Source: Gallionella sp. (GTDB lineage Bacteria; Pseudomonadota; Gammaproteobacteria; Burkholderiales; Gallionellaceae). From it: a stretch of 34,475 nucleotides of DNA. Under the pieces are notes generated by a model. The model was not told the DNA's origin. It did no database searches and saw only the letters and a list, made by a program, of their open reading frames with translations. The position numbers and the translations under genes are program-made. Below, one piece after another: positions 6,965-15,833 of the stretch. The DNA is taken from contig JALNYK010000031.1 of assembly GCA_023229845.1 (NCBI GenBank), positions 1-34,475 of the forward strand, read 5' to 3'. The first letter of the stretch is position 1, and each line of letters opens with the position of its first letter.

Positions 6965-9769
6965 TTACCCCAGCTTCTTGCGTTGTGCCTGCAACTGCGT
7001 CAGCGTAGTGCCGAAGCCCTCCAGCCGTTTCTTTTCTTGCGCTACCACCTCCGCTGGAGCGCGGGCGACGAAGCTCTCGTTGCCGAGCTTGGCTTCGGCC
7101 TTGGCGATTTCGTTGGTGAGGCGGGCGATCTCCTTGTCCAGGCGCTCGCGTTCTGCCGCGACATCGATCTCCACCTTCAGCATCAGCCTGACGTTACCGG
7201 CGATGGACACCGGCGCATCGCCTTCCGGCAGTTCGGCGACGACCAGCACTTCGCTGAGTTTTCCGAGGCTGCTGATGTAAGGGGCGAGTGCGTTCAACAG
7301 CGTTGCGTCGCCTGCGGCGATCAGCGGCACGCGCGCAGCAGGCGACAAACTCATCTCGCTACGCAGGCTGCGGCAGGCGTTCACCAGTTCTTGCAGTAAC
7401 GCGATCTGCGCGATGGCGGCTGCGTCGATCTTGCTGCTGTCGGCCTTGGGATAGGCTTGCAGCATGATGCTGTCGCCCTTGGCATTCGCCATCTGCGCGA
7501 CGGATTGCCATAATTCTTCGGTGATGAACGGGATGATGGGGTGGGCCAAGCGCAGGATGGTTTCCAGCACACGTACCAGCGTGCGGCGCGTTGCGCGTTG
7601 CGCAGCCTCGTTGCCGTTCGCCATTTGCACCTTCGCCAGTTCCACATACCAGTCGCAGTAGGTGTTCCACACCAGTTCGTACACCGCGCGCGCGGCCATG
7701 TCGAAACGGTAGTCGGCGAAGTGCGTCGCCATTTCGGCTTCGGTCTGTTGCAGCAGACTGATCATCCAGCGGTCGGCGGCGGAGAATTCCAGCGGCAGGC
7801 TTTCGTCCTGCCCCACATCCTTGCCGTCGCAGTTCATCAGCACGAAGCGCGTGGCGTTCCACAGCTTGTTGCAGAAGTTGCGATAACCCTCGCAACGCTG
7901 CATGTCGAACTTGATGTCGCGGCCGGGCGAGGCGAGCGAGGCGAAGGTGAAACGCAAGGCGTCGGTGCCGAAGGCGGTGATGCCTTCCGGGAATTCGCGG
8001 CGCGTGCGTTTCTCGATCTTCTCCGCATCCTTCGGGTTCATCAGGCCGGTGGTGCGCTTCTTCACCAGTGAGTCGAGATCGATGCCGTCGATGAGGTCGA
8101 TGGGGTCGAGCACGTTGCCCTTGGACTTGGACATCTTCTGGCCTTCCGCGTCGCGGATCAGGCCGTGCACATACACATCCTTGAACGGGATTTGGCCGGT
8201 GATGTGCTTGGTCATCATCACCATGCGCGCCACCCAGAAGAAGATGATGTCGAAGCCGGTGACCAGCACGGAGGAGGGCAGGTATTGTTTGACGAACTCG
8301 TTCTGCGCGTCGAACGGCTTGCCTTCTTCCCAGTCCAGCGTGGAGAACGGCCACAGTGCGGAAGAGAACCAGGTGTCGAGCACGTCGTTGTCGCGGTCTA
8401 GTTGTCCGGCATAGCCTGCCTTGTCGGCCAAGTGGCGCGCTTCGGCCTCGTCGCGCGCGACGAACACTTCGCCGTTCACGCCGTACCACGCGGGAATCTG
8501 GTGACCCCACCACAGTTGGCGCGAGATGCACCAATCCTGGATGTTGTTCAGCCACTGGTTGTAGGTGTTGACCCAGTTCTCGGGGTGGAACTTGATCTCG
8601 CCGGAGCTCACGCATTCCAGCGCCTGCTCGGTGATGCTCTTGCCCTCGGGGCCAGCTTTGCTCATCGCCACGAACCACTGGTCGGTCAGCATCGGCTCGA
8701 TCACCACGCCGGTGCGGTCGCCGCGCGGGACTTTGAGCTTGTGCTTGTCGGCCTTGACGAACAAGCCAGCCGCTTCGAGGTCGGCGCAGATCTGCTTGCG
8801 CGCAGCGAAGCGGTCCATGCCCTGATACTGCTTGGGGGCGTGCTCGTTGATCTTCGCATCCAGCGTGAGGATGGAGATCATCGGAAGCGCATGGCGCTGC
8901 CCCACCGCATAGTCGTTGAAGTCATGTGCGGGTGTGACCTTGACCACGCCGGTGCCGAATTCCTTGTCCACGTAATCGTCGGCGATGACCGGGATGGTGC
9001 GGTCGCACAGCGGCAGGGTGACCTGCTTGCCGATAAGGTGCTTGTAACGCTCGTCTTCCGGATGCACCATCACGGCCACGTCGCCCAGCATGGTCTCGGG
9101 GCGCGTCGTCGCGACGACCAAGTGACCGGAGCCATCAGCTAATGGATAGCTGATGTGGTACATGAAGCCGTCTTCTTCTTCCTGCACCACTTCGAGGTCG
9201 CTGACCGCGGTGTGCAGCTTGGGGTCCCAGTTCACCAGACGTTTGCCGCGGTAGATCAGGCCTTCGTTGAACAGGCGCACGAAAGTCTCGGTGACGGTCT
9301 TGTTCAGTTTCGGGTCCATCGTGAAGCGCTCGCGCGACCAGTCGGGCGAGGTGCCGAGGCGGCGCATTTGTTGGGTGATGGTGTTGCCGGAGTATTCCTT
9401 CCACTCCCATACCTTCTCGATGAACTTCTCGCGGCCGAGATCGTGGCGCGAGACGCCTTGTGCGTCCAATTGACGCTCGACGACAATCTGCGTGGCGATG
9501 CCCGCGTGGTCAGTGCCGGGCTGCCACAGCGTGTTGTCCCCGCGCATGCGGTGGTAGCGGGTGAGCGCATCCATCAGCGTCTGGTTGAAACCGTGGCCCA
9601 TGTGCAGCGTGCCGGTGACGTTGGGCGGCGGCAACTGGATGCAGAAAGATTCGGTCTTGTTCGGATCGAGTCCGGCCTTGAAGTAACCGGCGTTTTCCCA
9701 AGTGGGATACCAGCGGGCTTCGATGTCTTTCGGTTCAAAACTTTTTGCGAGTTCTTTTTGCTGAGTCAT
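6965..9769 (-). CDS. valS: Valyl-tRNA synthetase
   Basis: Class I aminoacyl-tRNA synthetase that charges tRNA-Val and edits mischarged threonine. The product is 934 residues, normal for bacterial ValS. The HIGH-type motif is HMGH at 56-59 in PPPNVTGTLHMGHG, and KMSKS is at 545-549. The editing (CP1) domain occupies roughly residues 195-345, and the C-terminal 65 residues form the tRNA-binding coiled coil (ERLDKEIARLTNEIAKAEAKL). Start ATG 9769; a consensus -10 lies about 45 bases upstream. It is the last gene of the minus-strand series pepA, holC, DUF2486, valS, with a palindromic repeat immediately after the stop. Confidence 0.98.
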   Translation of the reverse strand: MTQQKELAKSFEPKDIEARWYPTWENAGYFKAGLDPNKTESFCIQLPPPNVTGTLHMGHGFNQTLMDALTRYHRMRGDNTLWQPGTDHAGIATQIVVERQLDAQGVSRHDLGREKFIEKVWEWKEYSGNTITQQMRRLGTSPDWSRERFTMDPKLNKTVTETFVRLFNEGLIYRGKRLVNWDPKLHTAVSDLEVVQEEEDGFMYHISYPLADGSGHLVVATTRPETMLGDVAVMVHPEDERYKHLIGKQVTLPLCDRTIPVIADDYVDKEFGTGVVKVTPAHDFNDYAVGQRHALPMISILTLDAKINEHAPKQYQGMDRFAARKQICADLEAAGLFVKADKHKLKVPRGDRTGVVIEPMLTDQWFVAMSKAGPEGKSITEQALECVSSGEIKFHPENWVNTYNQWLNNIQDWCISRQLWWGHQIPAWYGVNGEVFVARDEAEARHLADKAGYAGQLDRDNDVLDTWFSSALWPFSTLDWEEGKPFDAQNEFVKQYLPSSVLVTGFDIIFFWVARMVMMTKHITGQIPFKDVYVHGLIRDAEGQKMSKSKGNVLDPIDLIDGIDLDSLVKKRTTGLMNPKDAEKIEKRTRREFPEGITAFGTDALRFTFASLASPGRDIKFDMQRCEGYRNFCNKLWNATRFVLMNCDGKDVGQDESLPLEFSAADRWMISLLQQTEAEMATHFADYRFDMAARAVYELVWNTYCDWYVELAKVQMANGNEAAQRATRRTLVRVLETILRLAHPIIPFITEELWQSVAQMANAKGDSIMLQAYPKADSSKIDAAAIAQIALLQELVNACRSLRSEMSLSPAARVPLIAAGDATLLNALAPYISSLGKLSEVLVVAELPEGDAPVSIAGNVRLMLKVEIDVAAERERLDKEIARLTNEIAKAEAKLGNESFVARAPAEVVAQEKKRLEGFGTTLTQLQAQRKKLG

Positions 9770-9813
9770 ATTCGTGCGGTGATAGATCAGCCAGGCGGCT
9801 GTAGAGGGGCGCG

Positions 9814-9819
9814 ATTATA
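9814..9819 (-). promoter_or_regulatory. Extended -10 promoter element for valS
   Basis: On the minus strand the sequence reads TGCTATAAT, a perfect TATAAT with the TGn extension, about 45 bases before the valS start codon. The -35 region is poor, as is usual for extended -10 promoters. valS can therefore be transcribed independently of holC and the DUF2486 gene. Confidence 0.6.
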
Positions 9820-9885
9820 GCAAAGCGGAGGGGCGGAATCCCGTGCGCTATGAGCGCAGGCGGACTCTGGATTACGGGCGGGAGA

Positions 9886-10212
9886 TTACGGACGAGATTG
9901 GGGCGGGGTGTTCAGTATTTCGTGCAGCAATTCCGGCAGCGCGGCGCGGAATTCGTTGACGGCCTGTTTGACGGCCAGCCGTTGCAGCTTTTCGAGATGG
10001 TGGCTGAGTTTTTGCGTGAACACGACTTCGAGGCGCGATTCGAGCAGTCGCAGCAACTGCTGAATCTCTTCCTCGCTGAGCGTGTGTGCGGCGGGAGGCG
10101 GGGGGGCGACGACCTCGGTCAGCGTCGGCAGGTCTTCCGGCGCGGGAGAGCCTACCACCTGGGTCAGCACTGGCAAGTCGGTCGATGAGCTATCGGACGG
10201 ATCGGGGCTCAT
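9886..10212 (-). CDS. DUF2486-type hypothetical protein
   Basis: A 108-residue soluble protein of unknown function. Its start ATG (10210-10212) overlaps the holC stop TGA, so the pair is translationally coupled. The N-terminal half contains two short similar phrases, LPVLTQVV and LPTLTEVV, separated by Pro-rich spacers. The C-terminal half is a predicted helix pair starting at LSEEEIQQLLRLLESRLE. Betaproteobacterial proteins with this LPVLTEVV pattern located between holC and valS are annotated DUF2486. The placement suggests a link to polymerase III chi or to ValS, but nothing in the sequence gives a reaction. Confidence 0.8.
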   Translation of the reverse strand: MSPDPSDSSSTDLPVLTQVVGSPAPEDLPTLTEVVAPPPPAAHTLSEEEIQQLLRLLESRLEVVFTQKLSHHLEKLQRLAVKQAVNEFRAALPELLHEILNTPPQSRP

Positions 10213-10640
10213 GCGTTTTTCGCTCCGGAGAGGTCGATATGGCGCAATTCGTAGCCTCTGTCCTTGTAGAACTTGTAGCGCTCCCGTCCCAGCTTGCTGT
10301 CTTCGGCGTCGGTACCGACGATCTCGATGACGCGCTCGAAGCGGCTGAAGAACGGCACGCATTCGTTGTGCAGGCTGATCAGCAGGTCGTGGTGCGGGAA
10401 GCGCTCGCTGCCGCTGTTCAATACGACCGGCATTTCCTCCGATTCTGCCGCGTCGCTGCGGCAGTGCGGGATGAAGGCCGTTGCCGGGTACTGCCACAGC
10501 AGCTTGTCCAGTGCCTCGGTGGTCGCGTCATCCGGCGCACTGAGCACGACGCGCACACCGTTCTGCATCGCCTTGTGGCTCAGCTGGCAAGCGGTGCGCA
10601 GCTTGTCTTCGCTGCCGGTGTAAAAATCAACTTTAGTCAT
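10209..10640 (-). CDS. holC: DNA polymerase III subunit chi
   Basis: The chi subunit connects the polymerase III clamp loader (through psi) to single-strand binding protein at the replication fork. The 143-residue length and the N-terminal MTKVDFYTGSEDKLRTACQL match the family, as does the KDRGYELRHIDLSG C-terminus. It lies downstream of pepA, a conserved proteobacterial neighbour, with a palindromic repeat in between, and overlaps the DUF2486 gene by four bases. Confidence 0.95.
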   Translation of the reverse strand: MTKVDFYTGSEDKLRTACQLSHKAMQNGVRVVLSAPDDATTEALDKLLWQYPATAFIPHCRSDAAESEEMPVVLNSGSERFPHHDLLISLHNECVPFFSRFERVIEIVGTDAEDSKLGRERYKFYKDRGYELRHIDLSGAKNA

Positions 10641-10657
10641 TATTCAAAAAAGTCCTA

Positions 10658-10720
10658 GTCCACGAAAAACACGAAAAGCACGAAAAAAGCATGTTCGTGA
10701 ATTTCGTGTTTTTCGTGGAC
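10658..10720. repeat. CACGAAAAACACGAAA-type inverted repeat between pepA and holC
   Basis: Perfect 19-bp arms at 10658-10676 and 10702-10720 (GTCCACGAAAAACACGAAA and its complement) enclose 25 bases that themselves repeat the CACGAAAA motif. On the minus strand the stem is followed by a T run just before holC, so it could terminate pepA transcripts. The same family occurs at 29804-30000. Confidence 0.85.
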
Positions 10721-10728
10721 ATGGGGTT

Positions 10729-12219
10729 TTATGCCTTAGTCGTGCGATTGATCAGGTACTGCGTCAGCAGCGGCACCGGACGACCGGTCGCGCCCTTGTC
10801 CTTGCCGGACTTGTTGGCGGTGCCGGCGATGTCCAGGTGCGCCCAGCGGTAGTCCTTGGTGAAGCGGGACAGGAAGCAGGCCGCAGTGATGGTGCCGCCG
10901 GCGCGTCCGCCGATGTTCGCCATGTCGGCGAAATTGCTGTCCAGCAGCGGCTGGTAGTCGTCCCACAGCGGCAGTTGCCACACGCGGTCGTGCGACTGAT
11001 CTCCCGCTGCGACGAGCTCCGCGGCGAGCTTGTCGTCGTTGGCGAACATGCCGCTGACGACGTTGCCCAGCGCGATCACACAGGCACCGGTCAGCGTGGC
11101 GATGTCGATCACGGTGTCCGGATTGAACTTCGCCGAGTAGGTCAGCGCGTCGCACAGGATCAGGCGGCCTTCGGCGTCGGTGTTGAGAATCTCGATGGTC
11201 TGGCCGGACATCGAGGTGACGATGTCGCCGGGGCGGGTGGCCTTGCCGGAAGGCATGTTCTCGCAGGTAGGGATCACGCCGACCACGTTGAGCTTCAGGC
11301 CCATTTCGGCGATGGCATGCATCGTGCCGAGCACGCTGCCCGCGCCGCTCATGTCGTACTTCATCTCGTCCATGTCGCCGCCCGGTTTCAGCGAAATGCC
11401 GCCGGTGTCGAAGGTGATGCCCTTGCCGACCAGTACGACAGGCTTCTGTTTTTTGTCGCCTCCGGAATACTCCAGCGTGATCAGCTTGGCCGGATGGTCG
11501 CTGCCGCGCGTGACAGACAGGAAGGAGCCCATGCCCAGCTTCTGCATGTCCTTCTCTTCCAGCACGGTGGTCTTGATGCTTTTGTGCGCCTTGCCCAGCG
11601 CCAATGCCTTGGCGGCGAGGAAGCTAGGGGTGCAGATATTGCCAGGCAGGTTGCCGAGTTCCTTGGTCAGATCCATGCCGTGTGCGATCGCCTCGGCCTG
11701 GGCCAGCGCTTGTTGTGCGGCGGCATCCGGCTTGTCCGCACAACCCAGCACGATCTTGCGCAATGCCGATGCGTCGGCCGGCTTGCTCTTCAGATGGTCG
11801 CAGCGAAAGCCGGACTCGGCGGCGAGCAATACGGCCTGTTTGATTTTCCAGCCGACGTCGCGATCCTTGACGGCGAGCTCGGTGAGGAACAGCGCGGCAT
11901 CCTTGCCTGCGGTCTTCTGCAGCACGGCGAAGGTGGCGCGCAATGCATCCAGATAAGGTTTCGCGGCGAGGTCGGCGGCTTTACCCAGGCCGACCAGCAG
12001 CACGCGCTCGGCGGCGATGCCGGGGACATGGTGCAGCATCAGCGTGCTGCCGGCCTTGCCGTTCATGTCGCCGTTGGCGATTACGTCGCTCAGGCGATGT
12101 TCAGCCGCCTTGTCCAGCGTTTGGGCCGGTGTCGAAAGCTTGCCGCCTTCGAATACGCCGACGACGACAGTGCCGCTCTTCAGTTTTTCCGGGCTACCTT
12201 GTTTTATGCTAAATTCCAC
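10729..12219 (-). CDS. pepA: Leucyl aminopeptidase (M17), PepA
   Basis: A cytosolic, manganese/zinc-dependent aminopeptidase of 496 residues that forms hexamers. The M17 signature NTDAEGRL is at 346-353. Metal- and substrate-binding stretches VGKGITFDTGGISLKPGG and MKYDMSGAGSVLG are intact. The start is GTG (12217-12219) with a strong SD GAAGGAGAG at the right distance; no in-frame ATG fits as well. In E. coli PepA also acts as a DNA-binding protein (XerA, CarP), which is not testable here. It diverges from lptF across a short gap, the usual proteobacterial arrangement. Confidence 0.97.
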   Translation of the reverse strand: MEFSIKQGSPEKLKSGTVVVGVFEGGKLSTPAQTLDKAAEHRLSDVIANGDMNGKAGSTLMLHHVPGIAAERVLLVGLGKAADLAAKPYLDALRATFAVLQKTAGKDAALFLTELAVKDRDVGWKIKQAVLLAAESGFRCDHLKSKPADASALRKIVLGCADKPDAAAQQALAQAEAIAHGMDLTKELGNLPGNICTPSFLAAKALALGKAHKSIKTTVLEEKDMQKLGMGSFLSVTRGSDHPAKLITLEYSGGDKKQKPVVLVGKGITFDTGGISLKPGGDMDEMKYDMSGAGSVLGTMHAIAEMGLKLNVVGVIPTCENMPSGKATRPGDIVTSMSGQTIEILNTDAEGRLILCDALTYSAKFNPDTVIDIATLTGACVIALGNVVSGMFANDDKLAAELVAAGDQSHDRVWQLPLWDDYQPLLDSNFADMANIGGRAGGTITAACFLSRFTKDYRWAHLDIAGTANKSGKDKGATGRPVPLLTQYLINRTTKA

Positions 12220-12307
12220 GCGTCTCTCCTTCAGATGTTCGAATTTCTTCTCGATGCCGGATTATCCGCACACTCGCCGCACAAAGTCAAAGCCGCCACG
12301 CATCGGG

Positions 12308-13414
12308 GTGTTCCACCGTGCGCTGGTCGGCGAGCTCACCAGCAATGGCCTGCTGGTGTTTGCGGTGTTGCTCGGCATCGTCGTGGTCAGCCAGCTGATT
12401 AGATTGTTGGGCGATGCGGTCAGCGGTCGGATCGCCGTGGAAGGGGTGCTGGCGCTGCTGGGCTTCGCGGCGATGAACTACCTTGCGGTGCTGCTTTCGA
12501 TCAGCCTGTTCATCTCCATCCTGCTGACCCTGTCGCGCGCCTACCGCGACAGCGAGATGGTGGTGTGGTTCGGCTGCGGCATCGGGTTGACGCGCTGGAT
12601 ACGACCGGTGATGTGGTATGCGTTGCCGGTGGTCGGCCTGATTGCGTTGCTCAGCTTGGTATTGTCGCCCTGGGCGCTGCAGAAGGCCGAGGCATACAAG
12701 CGCAAGCTGGAGAGCCGCGACGACGTCGCGGCCGCTGTTCCGGGCACGTTCCGTGAATCCCGGCAGGCCGACCGGGTGTATTTCGTCGAGAACGTGAACC
12801 TGGGTTCCAATCGGGTCGGCAATATCTTCGTGCAGTCGACGCAGAACGGCAAGCTGGGAACGATGGTCGCGCGCGAAGGTTTGCAGGAGACGCTGCCGAA
12901 CGGCGACCGCTTCCTGGTGCTGCTCAACGGCACGCGCTACGAAGGCACGCCCGGCCAGCGCGACTACAATATCGTCGAGTTCGAGCGCCATGCAATCCGC
13001 ATCGACAGCGTCCCGCCGAAACTGGCGCAGCCCTGGGTGCGCACAATGTCCACGCCGGAGCTGCTGCGGGAGCGCAGCCTGATGAGCCACGCCGAGCTGG
13101 ACTGGCGTGTCGGCCTGCCGATCAGCGCGGCCATCCTGGCGTTGCTGGCGATCCCGCTGAGTTACGTCAATCCGCGCGCCGGTCGTTCGCTCAATCTGGT
13201 GCTGGCGATTGTGCTGTACATGTTCTACAGCAACCTGATCAGCGTCAGCAATGCCTGGGTCGCGCAGGGCAAGCTTTCTCCGGGCATCGGCCTGTGGGGG
13301 ATACATGCGTTGATGCTGGCGGTGACGATACTGATGTTCCAGCGTCGCATGATGCTGTTCTCATGGCGCAGGCTGTTCGGCAAAGGACGCGTTCAGCCGG
13401 AGGCCAGTGCATGA
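12308..13414 (+). CDS. lptF: LPS export ABC transporter permease LptF
   Basis: Inner-membrane permease that, with LptG and the ATPase LptB, extracts lipopolysaccharide and feeds it to the LptC-LptA bridge. It has the typical layout: transmembrane helices in the first 110 residues, a periplasmic beta-jellyroll domain in the middle, and three helices at the end. SRAYRDSEMVVWFGCGIGLTRWI is the cytoplasmic coupling region. I chose GTG 12308 because VFHRALVGEL aligns with the MIFxRAL start of the family and gives 368 residues. An in-frame ATG at 12254 would add 18 basic residues (MPDYPHTRRTKSKPPRIG). Neither start has a good SD. The stop overlaps lptG. Confidence 0.94.
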   Translation: MFHRALVGELTSNGLLVFAVLLGIVVVSQLIRLLGDAVSGRIAVEGVLALLGFAAMNYLAVLLSISLFISILLTLSRAYRDSEMVVWFGCGIGLTRWIRPVMWYALPVVGLIALLSLVLSPWALQKAEAYKRKLESRDDVAAAVPGTFRESRQADRVYFVENVNLGSNRVGNIFVQSTQNGKLGTMVAREGLQETLPNGDRFLVLLNGTRYEGTPGQRDYNIVEFERHAIRIDSVPPKLAQPWVRTMSTPELLRERSLMSHAELDWRVGLPISAAILALLAIPLSYVNPRAGRSLNLVLAIVLYMFYSNLISVSNAWVAQGKLSPGIGLWGIHALMLAVTILMFQRRMMLFSWRRLFGKGRVQPEASA

Positions 13415-14484
13415 ATCTGCTGACCCGCTATCTCGGCCGCGAGATTTATCTGAGCATCGCGCTGGTGTTCGCCGCGCTGATCGCGCTGTTCGCGTTCCTC
13501 GACTTGATTCACGAGTTGAACGTGATGCAGGGGCAGTACCACATCGGCTATGTGCTGCTGTTCGTGGTGCTGACCATCCCCGGCCATATCTACGAACTGT
13601 TCCCGGTGGCGGTGCTGGTGGGCACGATCTTCGCTCTGGTGCAAATGGCGGCCAGTTCCGAACTGACCATCTATCGCGCCTCGGGCGCATCGCTGTGGCA
13701 GATGATGTCCGCACTGTTCAAGATCGCGTTGCCGTTGGTGGCGTTGAGTTTCGCGTTCAGCGAGTTCGTCGCCCCTCCCAGCGAGCGGCTGGCGCAGCAA
13801 CTGCGGCTGAAGGCGCAGAACGCGCAGGTGGCGCTCAAGGAATTCCGCTCCGGCGTGTGGGTGAAGGACGAGCGCAGCTTCGTGAACGTGAAGAACGTTA
13901 TGCCCGACACCAGCCTGCTGAACATCGACATCTATCGTTTCGACGAGACCTCTCATTTGCAGGCCATCACCCATGCTAGTCGGGCGAATTTCATCGAGCA
14001 GGGGCGTTGGCGTCTCGAAGAGGTGCGCGAGACCCGTTTCGACAAGCACGGCATCAGTGTCCAGGCGATGGACTCGCAGGAATGGGCATCGGCGCTGAAT
14101 CCGGCGATCCTGAGCGTGCTGCTGGTGGTGCCTGAGCAGATGTCGGCCTACGACCTCTATCAATACACCGCCCACCTGAAGGAGAACCGGCAGCAAAGCG
14201 CGCGTTACGAGATCGCGATGTGGAACAAGCTGGTTTATCCGTTCGCGCTGCTGGTGATGATGATACTGGCGCTGCCGTTCGCCTCCTATCACAAGCGTTC
14301 AGGCGGTATCAGCGCGATGGTGTTCATGGGCATCGCGCTGGGGCTGGTGTTCCACTTCGTCGGACGCCTGTTCGCCAGTCTCGGGGCGCTCAACAACTGG
14401 CAACCGCTGTTCAGCGCCACGGCGATGACCGGCTTGTTCCTGCTGCTGGGGATGGCGATGCTCTGGTGGACCGAACGACGCTAG
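13411..14484 (+). CDS. lptG: LPS export ABC transporter permease LptG
   Basis: Partner permease of LptF, 357 residues. ATG 13411 overlaps the lptF stop as ATGA, giving tight co-translation. The N-terminal MNLLTRYLGREIYLSIALVF, the following IPGHIYELFPVAVLVG, and the coupling segment ELTIYRASGAS are characteristic. A periplasmic domain spans about residues 120-260 and three helices close the protein. It ends 22 bases before the convergent DUF3106 gene with no obvious terminator in between. Confidence 0.96.
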   Translation: MNLLTRYLGREIYLSIALVFAALIALFAFLDLIHELNVMQGQYHIGYVLLFVVLTIPGHIYELFPVAVLVGTIFALVQMAASSELTIYRASGASLWQMMSALFKIALPLVALSFAFSEFVAPPSERLAQQLRLKAQNAQVALKEFRSGVWVKDERSFVNVKNVMPDTSLLNIDIYRFDETSHLQAITHASRANFIEQGRWRLEEVRETRFDKHGISVQAMDSQEWASALNPAILSVLLVVPEQMSAYDLYQYTAHLKENRQQSARYEIAMWNKLVYPFALLVMMILALPFASYHKRSGGISAMVFMGIALGLVFHFVGRLFASLGALNNWQPLFSATAMTGLFLLLGMAMLWWTERR

Positions 14485-14506
14485 GGCGTCGTCGATTGTT
14501 GCAAGC

Positions 14507-14875
14507 TTACGGCGCTTTCTTCGCTTGTTCTTCCCTGACGATCTGCCTCACCTGCTCCTGTTTGTCTTCCGGAACCTGACTAAAGGCGCGGTACTTTTCG
14601 CGCGCCGCCTGACGCTGCTCGGGGGTGAGTTTGCTCCATGCGCCCAAGCGGCCGAGGAAGCGCTGTTTCTCTTCCGGACTCAAGTCCGGATAGTGGCTGG
14701 CGACGGCGAGCAGGCCGCGTTGCTGTTCCTCGGATAATCCTGCCCATTGCTGCACCATCGGCGCCAGTGCTTGCTGCTGCATGGGGGTGAGGGCGTGCCA
14801 GGGTTGCGGCGCGGCAGCCGCGGGCGAAAGGTTGATTATGCAAAGTAGCGCAAAGGCGGCGATGGAGGGTTTCAT
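14507..14875 (-). CDS. DUF3106 periplasmic protein
   Basis: A 122-residue secreted protein with a signal peptide (hydrophobic residues 5-20, cleavage after AAA). The mature part repeats a short helical pattern: LTPMQQQAL, LSEEQQRGL, LSPEEKQRFL, LTPEQRQAA. These resemble the LTxxQ motifs of periplasmic stress chaperones such as CpxP and Spy, although the family is assigned as DUF3106. Its ATG overlaps the DUF3619 stop, making it the last gene of a three-gene operon behind a sigma factor. A role as periplasmic sensor or chaperone linked to that sigma factor is inferred. Confidence 0.85.
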   Translation of the reverse strand: MKPSIAAFALLCIINLSPAAAAPQPWHALTPMQQQALAPMVQQWAGLSEEQQRGLLAVASHYPDLSPEEKQRFLGRLGAWSKLTPEQRQAAREKYRAFSQVPEDKQEQVRQIVREEQAKKAP

Positions 14876-15267
14876 TCGGATCTGTGGTCGATAAATACTT
14901 CCATGGGCATGTCGTCGGTCAGGATGGCTACATCCAGATGCGTCATCATTTCATGTTTGCGCAGGTGTTGCCAATAGCCACTGCTGCCGACAACCACAGC
15001 GAGCAGCAGAACCGTTGCCACCCATTGTCGGGGCGTGTGCGGGAGTTGCCAGTGGAATCCGTGTTTGGCGTCGAGAGCAAATGCCGGAGCGTGTACGTTC
15101 TGCCGGTCGAGCGCGGTATGGCGAGCCCGGCGCAATGCCGCTACGGTATTGCTATCCAGTTGCTCGGCGGAGCGTGTAAGCAACCCGGCGATTTGTTCCG
15201 GGGCGATATCCGGCGAATCGATATTTGGCGATTTGCGGTCGTGCGGCAAACGGGGCTCGATGTTCAT
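14872..15267 (-). CDS. DUF3619 single-pass membrane protein, possible anti-sigma regulator
   Basis: A 131-residue protein with a soluble N-terminal 85 residues (including the AALRRARHTALDR helix), one transmembrane helix around 86-102 (WVATVLLLAVVVGSSGYW) and a short periplasmic tail. It is coupled to both neighbours by ATGA overlaps. Family: DUF3619, found next to a sigma-70-type factor in many betaproteobacteria. The topology and operon place it where an anti-sigma factor would be expected. No ZAS zinc motif (HxxxCxxC) is visible, so if it is one it belongs to a different type. Confidence 0.82.
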   Translation of the reverse strand: MNIEPRLPHDRKSPNIDSPDIAPEQIAGLLTRSAEQLDSNTVAALRRARHTALDRQNVHAPAFALDAKHGFHWQLPHTPRQWVATVLLLAVVVGSSGYWQHLRKHEMMTHLDVAILTDDMPMEVFIDHRSE

Positions 15268-15833
15268 GGCAGTTCCATTCCGGTGTCTTTCAAGGCTGCA
15301 GCCAGCGCATGCGTTGCGCGCGAGCAGTGGGTTTTCACACTACCCTCGGTGCATCCCATGACGGCGGCGGTTTCAATAATATCCATTCCTTCCCAGTAAC
15401 GCAGCAGAAACGCCTCGCGTTGACGCGCCGGCAGCCGTTCCAATGCCCGTTCGATCCGGGAGATGATCTGTTTTTGTTGCAGCTCCGCGTCAGGCAACGG
15501 TGGCGCACTGCGATTGTCGTCGTCCACCAGCGATTCCAGCGGGTCGAATTCGTCTTCTTCGCTTTTCGTTGCAAACGAGGAAAATAGTGTTGTCCAAGCG
15601 TTCCGGACCTTCTGTCTGCGGTAATAATCGCGTATGGTGTTTTGCAGGATGCGCTGGAACAGCAGCGGCAACTCCTTGACAGGTTTGTCGCCGTATTTTT
15701 CGGCGAGCTTGATCATAGAATCCTGCACGATGTCCAGTGCGGCATGCTCGTCGCGCACGGCGAACAGCGCCTGTTTATAGGCGCGACGCTCTGCGTTGCA
15801 AAGGAATTGCGACAATTCGGTGGGGGTGGACAG
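15264..15833 (-). CDS. ECF-like sigma-70 family RNA polymerase sigma factor
   Basis: A group IV-type sigma factor of about 189 residues. Region 2 includes ALDIVQDSMIKLAEKYGDKP and LFQRILQNTIRDYYRRQKV. Region 4 holds RLPARQREAFLLRYWEGMDI followed by the helix-turn-helix ETAAVMGCTEGSVKTHCSRA. The start is uncertain. The frame is open to an ATG at 15977, but the only strong SD (AAGGAG, 15841-15846 on the minus strand) is 7 bases before a CTG at 15833. A start there gives M-S-T-P-T-E-L-S-Q-F-L, matching the length of relatives. TTG at 15815 is the alternative. The gene is followed by DUF3619 and DUF3106 with overlapping codons. Confidence 0.88.
   Translation of the reverse strand: MSTPTELSQFLCNAERRAYKQALFAVRDEHAALDIVQDSMIKLAEKYGDKPVKELPLLFQRILQNTIRDYYRRQKVRNAWTTLFSSFATKSEEDEFDPLESLVDDDNRSAPPLPDAELQQKQIISRIERALERLPARQREAFLLRYWEGMDIIETAAVMGCTEGSVKTHCSRATHALAAALKDTGMELP

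Noticed and set aside
12254..12307. Upstream in-frame ATG start for lptF adding 18 basic residues
   Set aside because: No SD, and family members start at the MIFxRAL position; kept only as an alternative.
10837..12402. A 521-codon open frame on the plus strand opposite pepA
   Set aside because: Shadow of a GC-rich gene; pepA is intact with all motifs, and the antisense product has no domain or SD.
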